Positions 5,915-12,317 of a stretch of DNA of 13,120 bases are shown here, piece after piece. The notes under the pieces were generated by a model. That model did no database searches, was not told the DNA's origin, and saw nothing but the letters and a program-made list of their open reading frames with translations. Both the position numbers and the translations under genes were made by a program. The stretch's first letter is position 1. Every line of letters starts with the position of its first letter. This DNA comes from JBBTCJ01 sp038043285 (GTDB lineage Bacteria > Planctomycetota > Phycisphaerae > UBA1845). The stretch lies in assembly GCA_038043285.1 (NCBI GenBank), contig JBBTCJ010000181.1:1-13120 (forward strand), read 5' to 3'.

Positions 5915-8290
5915 ATGAAGCGCGTAATCAGCCTGGCTATCGGGGTGGCGACATTGGGCGTGGTGGGCGGTTGCGGCGTGGTCCAGAATCTGCTGGACCT
6001 GATCGGACAACGTGAAACGGGTTCGCCGGAGCTGAAAGGTTTCGCGTCCGAACAGGATCTATTGGATTACTTCAAGACCCAGGTCGGCGCACAAAATCAG
6101 AACTTCGCTGTGGATGAGGTGCGCGGCGACGGCGCTGGCGGCGGCGAAGGAGCCGAACCGGTCAATAGCGTCGGTGACGACGCGGCGGTGAACACAGGCA
6201 ATGGGCCCAGTCCGCCTTCCACCGCACCGACGGACAGCGCCGACGGCGACCACTCCCAGACCACCACCCAAGAAGAAGGCGTTGACGAATCCGACGTGGT
6301 GAAAACCGACGGCGACTATCTCTACGTCATCGACAGCAGCTGGGGCGACACCAGCACCTTGCGCATGGTTCAAGTGAACGTCGATCCGATTCAGGCAGCC
6401 GGCGAGGCAACCATCGAAGGCTATGGGCGGGACATCTACCTGATGGGCGATATGGTTGTCGCGATCACCAGCGGCGGCGGAATCTACTACATGATGGACG
6501 GCGTCGCGGGCGTGGACGGCGGGATGGGGATGATGCGTCCATCCGCCAAGGGGCAGACCGCGCAGCTGGATTCCAGTGAGCCGGTAGCCGTCGAGACGGA
6601 CGACTCTACCGCGACGGACATCTCGATCGCGCCGATCGACGTGGACGGGGACGGGTATGCTTATCAACGGCCGTTCACCGCCGTCACGGTGGTCGACGTA
6701 ACCGATCGGGCTGCTCCGCGGATCGTGTCCGCCACCCGTTTCGACGGCACGCAGGTCGCCAGCCGCATGATCGACGGCGTGCTGCACCTGGTGTTGGCCA
6801 ACTACCAGACGTACTACTTCGACGTCATGCCAATGATGGGCCGATCGGGTTTCAGCACCGAAGGATTGATGCTCGGCGACATGTTGCCGAATTACGTCCG
6901 AACGGAGGGCGAATCGACCACGGCGTCGGGTGATCTGGTCACCTGGGAGAATCTCTATCGCCCGACCGACCCGGACGGGTTCGGCGTGGTCACCGTCGTG
7001 AGCGTGGACATTGACAACAACGCCGCCTTCCAGGCGGTCGGAATCGTGGCCGAGCCGGGTTTGATTTACTCGTCACTGAATGCGCTCTACCTCACGGACA
7101 CGAACTGGGACTTCGCCGGCAACCAGCGAACGACGACCGACATCTACAAGTTCGCGTACACGGACCGGGGCGCGACGGCGACGGCCACGGGAAGCGTGCC
7201 CGGTCGGGTGCTCAACCAGTATTCGATGGGCGAGCACGAAGGCAACCTGCGGGTGGCGACAACGATCGATCAGACGTTTGTCTTCGACTTCGTCGGCAAC
7301 TTCGGCGTCGCCTCGGAGTCGCAGAACAACGTCTACGTACTCAGTCAACCGGAGGGCGCTAATTCGCTGACCGTCGTCGGGTCGCTCGAAAACGTGGCTA
7401 CCGGCGAAACCATCCAGTCCGCGCGGTTCGTCGGCAACCGCGGCTATCTCGTGACCTTCGAGCAGACCGACCCGTTGTTCACGCTCGATCTCTCGGACGC
7501 GGCCAACCCGCGCATCGTCGGCGAACTGGAAGTTCCAGGGTTTTCGACGTTCCTGGTTCCGATGGACGAGAATCATCTGCTCGCGGTCGGCCAATACGTT
7601 CCCCCGCCGGACACCTTCGGCGCCTGGGGCGTGCAGATTTCGATCTTCGACGTGACCGATTTCGCCAACCCGACGCGCACGGCCAACGTCATCCTCGGCG
7701 AGGACACCGGCGCATACTCGGAAGCCCAGTGGGATCCGAAGGCCTTCACTTACTTTGCGGACCAAGGTCTGGTCGCGTTGCCGCTGTCCATCTACGGCGG
7801 GCCGATCTTCGTCGAAGAAATCGACGGGGATGCGGACGCGGTCGGCGGATCCACCGACTCCGGCGGCGCGGCGGGTGGTACGGACGGCTCCGCCGGCACC
7901 GGAGACGTGGTCACCACCGATCCGCCGACGACCACCGACACCTCGGGCGCCTCGACGGTGGATCAGGGATTCGAGGGATTGGTAGTCTTCCGCGTCAGCG
8001 CCGAGGAGAGGCTGACGGAGCTGGGCCGCATCAGCACCTGGTTCGACGAAGCCGCCTATTACTATCCGTCATTCACCCGCGGGGTGTTTGTCGGATCGAA
8101 GGTCTACGCCGTCACCAACCTCGGCGTGCACGGGGCGACGAGGGACGACTTGACCACGATTCAGGACGAGTTGTTCTTCGGCCTGCCGGACTTCGGCGAC
8201 GACGCGGTGACCATCGAACCTGAACTCATGCCCGTGGAGGGAACCGGGACTACAGACGTGGGAGTTACCATCGGCTCGTCCGGTTCCTGA
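5915..8290 (+). CDS. beta-propeller domain lipoprotein (PF09826 type)
   Basis: A 791-residue exported lipoprotein. MKRVISLAIG and the hydrophobic run end in the lipobox VGGC with Cys20, followed by Gly. A polar, Gly/Asp/Thr-rich linker (about 66-118) leads to EEGVDESDVVKTDG (120-133), the signature I associate with the secreted beta-propeller family PF09826. The blades that follow carry strands such as YLYVID, GYLVTFEQTDP and HLLAVGQ, and Asp-rich loops such as DVDGDGYAY that could bind calcium. Residues about 641-684 are a low-complexity Gly/Ser/Thr/Pro/Asp insert between blades. I choose the ATG at 5915 because GGAGG stands 9 bases upstream and the lipobox is then correctly placed; an extended frame from 5849 would bury the signal. 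No catalytic motif is visible, so a structural or binding role at the cell envelope is inferred. It appears to be transcribed alone. Confidence 0.9.
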   Translation: MKRVISLAIGVATLGVVGGCGVVQNLLDLIGQRETGSPELKGFASEQDLLDYFKTQVGAQNQNFAVDEVRGDGAGGGEGAEPVNSVGDDAAVNTGNGPSPPSTAPTDSADGDHSQTTTQEEGVDESDVVKTDGDYLYVIDSSWGDTSTLRMVQVNVDPIQAAGEATIEGYGRDIYLMGDMVVAITSGGGIYYMMDGVAGVDGGMGMMRPSAKGQTAQLDSSEPVAVETDDSTATDISIAPIDVDGDGYAYQRPFTAVTVVDVTDRAAPRIVSATRFDGTQVASRMIDGVLHLVLANYQTYYFDVMPMMGRSGFSTEGLMLGDMLPNYVRTEGESTTASGDLVTWENLYRPTDPDGFGVVTVVSVDIDNNAAFQAVGIVAEPGLIYSSLNALYLTDTNWDFAGNQRTTTDIYKFAYTDRGATATATGSVPGRVLNQYSMGEHEGNLRVATTIDQTFVFDFVGNFGVASESQNNVYVLSQPEGANSLTVVGSLENVATGETIQSARFVGNRGYLVTFEQTDPLFTLDLSDAANPRIVGELEVPGFSTFLVPMDENHLLAVGQYVPPPDTFGAWGVQISIFDVTDFANPTRTANVILGEDTGAYSEAQWDPKAFTYFADQGLVALPLSIYGGPIFVEEIDGDADAVGGSTDSGGAAGGTDGSAGTGDVVTTDPPTTTDTSGASTVDQGFEGLVVFRVSAEERLTELGRISTWFDEAAYYYPSFTRGVFVGSKVYAVTNLGVHGATRDDLTTIQDELFFGLPDFGDDAVTIEPELMPVEGTGTTDVGVTIGSSGS

Positions 8291-8305
8291 TCCGAACGCG
8301 GATCA
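8288..8305 (+). terminator. hairpin at the lipoprotein stop codon
   Basis: TGATCCG, loop AACG, CGGATCA form a perfect 7-base-pair stem that begins on the stop codon itself. No T tract follows (TACCGG), so intrinsic termination is unproven. It may instead protect the 3' end of the message. Confidence 0.3.
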
Positions 8306-8644
8306 TACCGGACAGAGTGTCAGGATGCCGGTTGCAGGGTGCCGCGCGTGGGGCGCGACGCGTTCTGCGGCATCAAGCGAAAACGACTCCTCGCCGGCTG
8401 GGACCACGATTACCTGCTTGGACTACACCCCTTTTGGGCGATTGATCGCCGCGTCGAGCAGGCTGAAAGCCTGCACTATAGTAGCCGGTGGCCAGCGCAG
8501 CGCCGCCACCGGATCAGGTCGTATGGCGGACATTCTACTTTTCCGTGCCGCCTCCTGCTCTTCCTCGGCGATGGAGCGAAGATTCGACGCCCGGGCCGAC
8601 GCCGACGCGGCCTGTCCATTCACCCGAACCAAGCGGAAGATTCG
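8291..8644. other. convergent intergenic region, no gene
   Basis: This is the spacer between the ends of the lipoprotein gene and the tetR-type gene. Short open frames on both strands (for example 8325-8648 plus and 8423-8632 minus) translate to low-complexity Ala/Ser/Arg-rich sequence with no recognisable family. The notable content is the hairpin cluster at 8437-8512. Confidence 0.55.
8437..8512. repeat. cluster of three perfect inverted repeats
   Basis: Three perfect inverted repeats follow each other. The first is GGCGAT-TG-ATCGCC (8437-8450). The second is GCAGGCT-GAA-AGCCTGC (8458-8474). The third is CCGGTGGC and GCCACCGG around a 12-base loop (8485-8512). They lie between two convergent genes. 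A repetitive extragenic palindrome cluster, a bidirectional transcription stop or a small structured RNA are all possible. Confidence 0.55.
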
Positions 8645-9268
8645 CTAACGCTTGGCCGCATTCTCCCTCTCTTTTTCCGCCCGCGACTTGAGGCATTCGA
8701 TGTAGTTCCGCAATTGCCCCATCGACGCGTCATAGGGGTCGATGCGCTTCTCCGCCTTCGCCTGCATTTGCCCCCCCTCCATCACCGTCAGAATGAACCT
8801 CGCCAGCCCCGCGCGGTCGATATCCTTGGGCAATCGGTCCCCCGCGGCCTCCAGCCACCGCTGCACGCCCGCGCACCAGTCGTCGAAGTTCTTTAAGACC
8901 AGCTTCCTCGCCTCCTCGTGATGATCGCTGATCTCCAACGCCAGATTCCCGATCGGACATCCATACCGACATCCCGTAGTCACCAGGAACTCCCGATACA
9001 TCCGCAGCAGCACAAACACCCGCTCGATCGGATCGCTCGCCCGCTCCTCCGCCGGAGCCAGGATCACCGGCTCCACCATCTCCAGGTACTTCTCCAGCAC
9101 CCCGATCAGCAAGTCCTCCTTTGAAGGGAACGAATAGTACAAACTGCCGCTGCGCGCATCCGCCGCCTTCAACACCGCCGACACGGCCGTCGCTTCGTAC
9201 CCTCGGTCCAAAAACAGACGCATCGCCGCGTCCACCAGCCGATCCCGCGTTGTCGCTTCAGCGTCCAT
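8645..9268 (-). CDS. TetR/AcrR family transcriptional regulator
   Basis: A 207-residue DNA-binding repressor. The N-terminal helix-turn-helix domain covers residues about 6-52: RDRLVDAAMRLFLDRGYEATAV then AVLKAADARSGSLYYSFPSKEDLL, the classic TetR pattern with the recognition helix near SGSLYYSF. The ligand-binding half contains RYGCPIGNLALEIS (101-114), a CPIGNLALE motif that I associate with the YxaF/LmrA-like branch of the family. The ATG at 9268 gives a normal N-terminus; a TTG one codon upstream is possible. The Shine-Dalgarno sequence is weak. The stop is TAG at 8645. The regulator is divergent from the zinc-ribbon membrane protein, and an operator-like palindrome lies in their shared spacer, which fits autoregulation. 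The ligand and any target outside this spacer are unknown. Confidence 0.93.
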   Translation of the reverse strand: MDAEATTRDRLVDAAMRLFLDRGYEATAVSAVLKAADARSGSLYYSFPSKEDLLIGVLEKYLEMVEPVILAPAEERASDPIERVFVLLRMYREFLVTTGCRYGCPIGNLALEISDHHEEARKLVLKNFDDWCAGVQRWLEAAGDRLPKDIDRAGLARFILTVMEGGQMQAKAEKRIDPYDASMGQLRNYIECLKSRAEKERENAAKR

Positions 9269-9451
9269 CAAATCATCTCATACCGTTTCACGCCTTCATT
9301 CGGCGCGGGACGAGCCGCGGACCCAATCGCGCCCGGAACAATCCACCCGGAGCCGCAAGCTTGGGTCGCGCGCCGTCTCATCCTCACAGTGCACGCGGCC
9401 GCTCTGCGCCGGTCCGCCCGGCCTCGCCACCGACCACGACCACCCGGTCCA

Positions 9452-9480
9452 GCGATAACGGTTCTTGATTGATCGCTCAA
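9452..9480 (-). promoter_or_regulatory. candidate promoter of the TetR-type gene
   Basis: On the minus strand TTGAGC (9480-9475) and TATCGC (9457-9452) are 17 bases apart, matching the consensus at 4 and 3 of 6 positions. Transcription would begin near 9445 and leave a leader of about 175 bases. The -35 box is part of the palindrome at 9465-9480, so a bound repressor would block it. Confidence 0.35.
9465..9480. promoter_or_regulatory. operator-like palindrome, likely TetR-type site
   Basis: TTGATTGATCGCTCAA is a 16-base imperfect palindrome (6 of 8 positions symmetric) of the TTGA...TCAA type that many TetR-family proteins bind. It sits between the TetR-type gene and the divergent gene and overlaps a promoter-like element. 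That this regulator binds here is inferred from position only. Confidence 0.45.
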
Positions 9481-9652
9481 CCAAGTTACACCTTGGCGAG
9501 GCTCGCGTCAAAGGCGCCGCAAGATGCCGCCCGGAGGGAAGGATGGCTGACCGGTTATACGCGGGGCGTGGTGCTTGGTTGTTGCGGGCGGGCATCGGTT
9601 GGTAGCATGAGCGCGCCCGCCCGCCGCGGCCGAAGGGGAGTCTCCGTCCGAC

Positions 9653-10120
9653 ATGCTCGTGAAGATCGTGGCCATTGTGGCGTTGGTGACTTTGCCGCTG
9701 AATGCGGCGTTGTGGCGGCGGAGTCACACTCAGCCGGTGCGGTTTCGTTGGGACATGACGCTGTACAAATCCGTGGACGTGTACATGAAGGACGGGCTTT
9801 GCGGGCTGCACCTGCTGAGCATGCCGCGGAAGACGGCTTCGCGGTCGGAGTTCGAGGCGCCGATCAATTACAACCCGGTTCCCAACAACGCGTCGTTGCT
9901 GTTCACCTCCAAGATGAGCGGGGCGTATCGACACACGTGGATCGTGTTTCCCTTCTGGTTGCCGGCGGTCTTCCTGGCGACGTGCGGAGGGCTACCGATC
10001 GCGCAGGGTCCGGTGCGTCGCTGGTGGCGGGTGCGGCATGGCCGGTGCGTGGCGTGCGCGTATGACCTTCGGGGGACGCATTCGGGCCGCTGCCCGGAAT
10101 GCGGAATGAGGTACGCGTAG
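9653..10120 (+). CDS. small membrane protein with C-terminal zinc ribbon
   Basis: A 155-residue protein with two likely membrane segments: residues 3-20 (IVAIVALVTLPLNAAL region) and 96-115 (WIVFPFWLPAVFLATCGG region). The roughly 75 residues between them would lie outside the cytoplasm. The C-terminus carries four cysteines as CVAC-x-YDLRG and CPEC (Cys132, 135, 147, 150), a CX2C-X11-CX2C zinc ribbon on the opposite side of the membrane. Proteins ending in this YDLRG...CPECG module are, to my knowledge, abundant and uncharacterised in planctomycetes; I do not assign a function. The ATG at 9653 has GGGGAG about 12 bases upstream; GTG at 9659 is an alternative. Another open frame over the same bases (9469-10065) is a shadow. 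The gene is divergent from the TetR-type gene and convergent with rex. Confidence 0.8.
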   Translation: MLVKIVAIVALVTLPLNAALWRRSHTQPVRFRWDMTLYKSVDVYMKDGLCGLHLLSMPRKTASRSEFEAPINYNPVPNNASLLFTSKMSGAYRHTWIVFPFWLPAVFLATCGGLPIAQGPVRRWWRVRHGRCVACAYDLRGTHSGRCPECGMRYA

Positions 10121-10126
10121 TACGTG

Positions 10127-10145
10127 AAAAACCGCTCCTTGCGGT
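10127..10145 (-). terminator. intrinsic terminator-like hairpin after rex
   Basis: On the minus strand ACCGC, loop AAGGA, GCGGT is followed by TTTTT (overlapping the last stem base) and C. It lies about 90 bases past the rex stop and just beyond the stop of the convergent zinc-ribbon gene. The stem is only five base pairs, but the T tract is proper. Confidence 0.5.
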
Positions 10146-10233
10146 CGCGGTTCGGATCGACGTTTACCATTCCGCAATCCTCTGGTGGGGTACATGGGCT
10201 GGTGGACATTGCTCCCCCGGCATGGGCGAAACG

Positions 10234-10884
10234 TCAACCGGTTCGGGAACCGGCGCGCAGGAGGAAGGAAAGTTGTTCGAGGTGCACGCCGAGATCGACG
10301 GAGGCGACGGCGATTCCCCGACCGGCCTTCAGCGTCACGGGCGCGAAGTTGAGGATGGCGCGGATTCCGGCGCGGACCATGTCGTCGGCGACGGTCTGAG
10401 CCGCTGAGGCCGGCACGGTCAGGATGCCCAGCCGAATGTTGTGCTTGCGCACAGCGGTGGGCATCTCGGACAATGGATGCACCCGCGGCGCGGTCGGCCC
10501 CGGACCCTTCATGCCGATCTTGGCGGGATCGGAATCAAACGCGGCGACCACTGCGAAACCGCGGCGCTGAAATCCGCGAAACGAGAGCAGCGCCTGTCCG
10601 AGGTTGCCGACGCCGACGATCAGGGCGTTGGTGGTCTTGTCGGTGCCCAGGATGCGGCGGACGCGCTGGATCAACTCCGGGACGCGATAGCCGATGCCCG
10701 AATGGCCGAACTGCCCGAAGTAGGCCAAGTCCTTCCGCACCTGGGCGTCAGAGAGTCCCAGGGCCTTGCCGAGTTGGCGACTGGAGACGGTGCGGCATTC
10801 GGCGTTGGCGAAGGCTTCGAGTTCGCGCAGGTAGAGGCTGAGGCGGCGGACGGCGGGAAGGGGGATGTCGTCGAACTTGGGCAT
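10234..10884 (-). CDS. rex: redox-sensing transcriptional repressor Rex
   Basis: A 216-residue cytoplasmic repressor that senses the NADH/NAD+ ratio and controls respiratory and fermentative genes in many bacteria. The winged-helix DNA-binding domain covers residues about 5-78: IPLPAVRRLSLYLRELE, SSRQLGKALGLSDAQVRKDLAYFG and GIGYRV are family hallmarks. The Rossmann domain follows with the dinucleotide loop GVGNLGQAL (91-99) and AAFDSDPAKIG. NFAPV near the end, followed by a domain-swap helix region, completes the expected architecture, and the length is normal. I start at the ATG at 10884 because the protein then begins MPKFDDIPLPAV as relatives do; a GTG 14 codons upstream would run into the repeat-like element at 10916-10979. 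The Shine-Dalgarno sequence is weak. No Rex box (TTGTGAA...TTCACAA type) was found in the window, so its targets are elsewhere or not recognised. It is a single gene with its own terminator-like hairpin. Confidence 0.95.
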   Translation of the reverse strand: MPKFDDIPLPAVRRLSLYLRELEAFANAECRTVSSRQLGKALGLSDAQVRKDLAYFGQFGHSGIGYRVPELIQRVRRILGTDKTTNALIVGVGNLGQALLSFRGFQRRGFAVVAAFDSDPAKIGMKGPGPTAPRVHPLSEMPTAVRKHNIRLGILTVPASAAQTVADDMVRAGIRAILNFAPVTLKAGRGIAVASVDLGVHLEQLSFLLRAGSRTG

Positions 10885-10915
10885 CAATGCTTGTCCAGAG
10901 CCAAATCCGTTTGGG

Positions 10916-10979
10916 TGTAGCGTCACGGTTTTTCCGCGGCGCTGCCCTGGAAGCGCCGCCCCTGAAGGGCGACGCTACA
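10916..10979. repeat. 64-base folded repeat-like element upstream of rex
   Basis: The element is bounded by a perfect 9-base inverted repeat, TGTAGCGTC (10916-10924) and GACGCTACA (10971-10979). Inside it are a perfect 8-base-pair hairpin, GCGGCGCT / AGCGCCGC (10936-10959), and a smaller one, GCCC-CTGAA-GGGC (10959-10971). Together these form a three-way-junction shape. This architecture is typical of small non-autonomous repeats such as REP or MITE elements. It lies 32 bases before the rex start codon. Only one copy is in the window, so repetitiveness is inferred. Confidence 0.55.
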
Positions 10980-11079
10980 GCGAGTTGCGGACTTCGCAAA
11001 CATGCGATGAAGAATCCGGCGTTGGCAAACGCGGAACAACGCCTCACGACCTCCTTGTTTCGTCCGCGTGGTTTCGTTT

Positions 11080-11095
11080 GCGCCGACCGGCGCAT
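11080..11095 (-). terminator. hairpin after the DHS-like gene
   Basis: TGCGCC and GGCGCA form a perfect 6-base-pair stem around a 4-base loop, 11 bases past the stop codon of the DHS-like gene. On the minus strand AACGAAACC follows, without a T tract, so it may act as an mRNA end-protecting stem rather than an intrinsic terminator. Confidence 0.35.
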
Positions 11096-11106
11096 CAGTG
11101 CGGGGC

Positions 11107-12237
11107 TCAGCATGTTCCCGCTGTCGTTGCGGGTTTGCGGGTGCTCCCGGCGGCCTGGCGCAACGACTCGGTTATCGCATCGATCCGGGTGAACAGTCGT
11201 CGAGGCGCTCTCGGTTTGCATCGCGAGAGCGCGTACTGGGCGATCAGCGGGAAAGTGATCGAGGCGCAGGAGTAGACCACGACGTTGTTGACGAAGGCGT
11301 CTTTGACCTTGCCCCAACTCCGGGCTTCGCCGGGAGTCGCTCCGGAAAGACCGCCCCAGTGCGGCGCGTCGGTGGTGAGCTGCAGGAAGTAATCGTGCCC
11401 GCCCTTGGATGGATCCATGAGAATCTGATGCAGCGTCGGCTGGGTCTGGAGATAGAAGTTCTTGGGCGAGCCGCCGCCGATTTCGACCACGCCATTCTTG
11501 TCCGCGTCGCGGACGATTGCGGCGGTTTCGATCACGTCCAGGATCGGGTTGAGCATCACCGGCTTGTCGAAGAGGTGCGGCACGATCAGGTTCATCCCGA
11601 TCGAGGAGTCGCCGGGCGAGGAGGTGTACACGGGCACGTCGTACTTGGCGGCGGTGGCCACCAAGGAGGCCGATGGACGCGGCGATTTTTGCAACACACC
11701 CTTTCCGAGGTGATGATGGAGTTGGGCCGTGGAAAACGGTTGGGACAGGTCGAACCCGGCCAGCAATTCGAGCACGACGTCGTCGGTGGCCATCAGGGTG
11801 TCCTTCTCCCCGATGAACACGTCGTAGATTCTGGCGACTCCGTCGTCGGCGAGGGCGTTGTCATCGACGTCGGGCGATCCCTGGACCATGGGGAAGTTGT
11901 AGGCCAAATGCAGGTCGTGATAGAGGTTGGCGCCGGTGGCGATGATGAAGTCGACGAACCCGCGTTCGATGAGGCTGTTGATCGCTCCGCCCATTCCGAT
12001 GGGGGTCATGGCCCCGGCGACGGTGAGGGCGATGGTGGCGTTATCGTCGATCATGCGGGCGAAGAGTTGAGCACCCTCGGCCAGCCGCCGCCCGTTGAAG
12101 CCGCTGTGGGCGAAGCATCGGTCGATGAGGTCGGCAACGGCCTCGTTGCCCGCAAGTTTCATCGGCTCAATGGCGGCGCCGGACAACCAGTCGTCGCGGC
12201 GAGAATGATCCTTTCCTGATCCCTTGCAGGGGTGCAT
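11107..12237 (-). CDS. deoxyhypusine synthase-like, NAD-dependent polyamine enzyme
   Basis: A 376-residue cytoplasmic enzyme of the deoxyhypusine synthase family. Eukaryotic and archaeal DHS transfer an aminobutyl group from spermidine to a lysine of eIF5A through an NAD-dependent enzyme-lysine imine. Bacteria lack eIF5A, so a small-molecule acceptor, as in homospermidine synthesis, is more likely. GGGSPKN (254-260), GGLSGATPGEA (295-305) and SWGKV (307-311) are visible; Lys310 corresponds to the catalytic lysine of human DHS. ASITFPLI (325-332) is the usual end of the fold. By eye, Asn260 replaces the active-site His and Leu297 replaces an Asp that contacts spermidine. The ATG at 12237 has AGGAG 6 bases upstream; an open frame extending to 12648 is rejected because it overlaps the next gene. 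The gene lies 80 bases downstream of an arginine decarboxylase on the same strand, which supports a role in polyamines. The exact substrates are unproven. Confidence 0.88.
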   Translation of the reverse strand: MHPCKGSGKDHSRRDDWLSGAAIEPMKLAGNEAVADLIDRCFAHSGFNGRRLAEGAQLFARMIDDNATIALTVAGAMTPIGMGGAINSLIERGFVDFIIATGANLYHDLHLAYNFPMVQGSPDVDDNALADDGVARIYDVFIGEKDTLMATDDVVLELLAGFDLSQPFSTAQLHHHLGKGVLQKSPRPSASLVATAAKYDVPVYTSSPGDSSIGMNLIVPHLFDKPVMLNPILDVIETAAIVRDADKNGVVEIGGGSPKNFYLQTQPTLHQILMDPSKGGHDYFLQLTTDAPHWGGLSGATPGEARSWGKVKDAFVNNVVVYSCASITFPLIAQYALSRCKPRAPRRLFTRIDAITESLRQAAGSTRKPATTAGTC

Positions 12238-12299
12238 GACAAACTCCTGACTGGAAGTGCCTGTCGTCCGCGGCGGCGCAACGGCGCAACGGAGGCCGG

Positions 12300-12316
12300 C
12301 ATTGGCAAGGCCAATG
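12300..12316 (-). other. intercistronic hairpin between decarboxylase and DHS-like genes
   Basis: CATTGGC-AAG-GCCAATG (plus-strand reading) is a perfect 7-base-pair stem with a 3-base loop, beginning one base after the decarboxylase stop. No T tract follows, so read-through into the next gene is expected. It could stabilise or separate the two parts of a shared message. Confidence 0.4.
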
Positions 12317-12317
12317 G

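Larger units (their letters stand above)
9269..9652. other. divergent intergenic region
   Basis: This is the spacer between the TetR-type gene and the zinc-ribbon protein gene. Open frames crossing it on either strand have compositions typical of high-GC chance reading (Arg/Pro/Ala-rich). The only clear signal is the palindrome and promoter-like pair at 9452-9480. The remainder appears featureless. Confidence 0.5.

Noticed and set aside
5010..7765. Minus-strand open frames of about 230-242 residues (5010-5720, 6059-6787, 7073-7765)
   Set aside because: All are opposite the oxidoreductase or the propeller lipoprotein, have no family resemblance and no ribosome binding sites.
4746..9268. TetR-type regulator controlling the quinone oxidoreductase
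   Set aside because: Such pairs are common when adjacent, but here a large lipoprotein gene separates them and the palindromes upstream of each (4601-4615 and 9465-9480) are different.
9469..10065. 198-residue plus-strand frame over the zinc-ribbon gene
   Set aside because: The alternative frame at 9653-10120 has membrane segments and four ordered zinc-ribbon cysteines; this one has neither.
11068..12219. 383-residue plus-strand open frame antisense to the DHS-like gene
   Set aside because: It is Gly/Val/Asp-rich, has no recognisable motif and lies almost wholly opposite a well-supported gene; long antisense frames are common in high-GC DNA.
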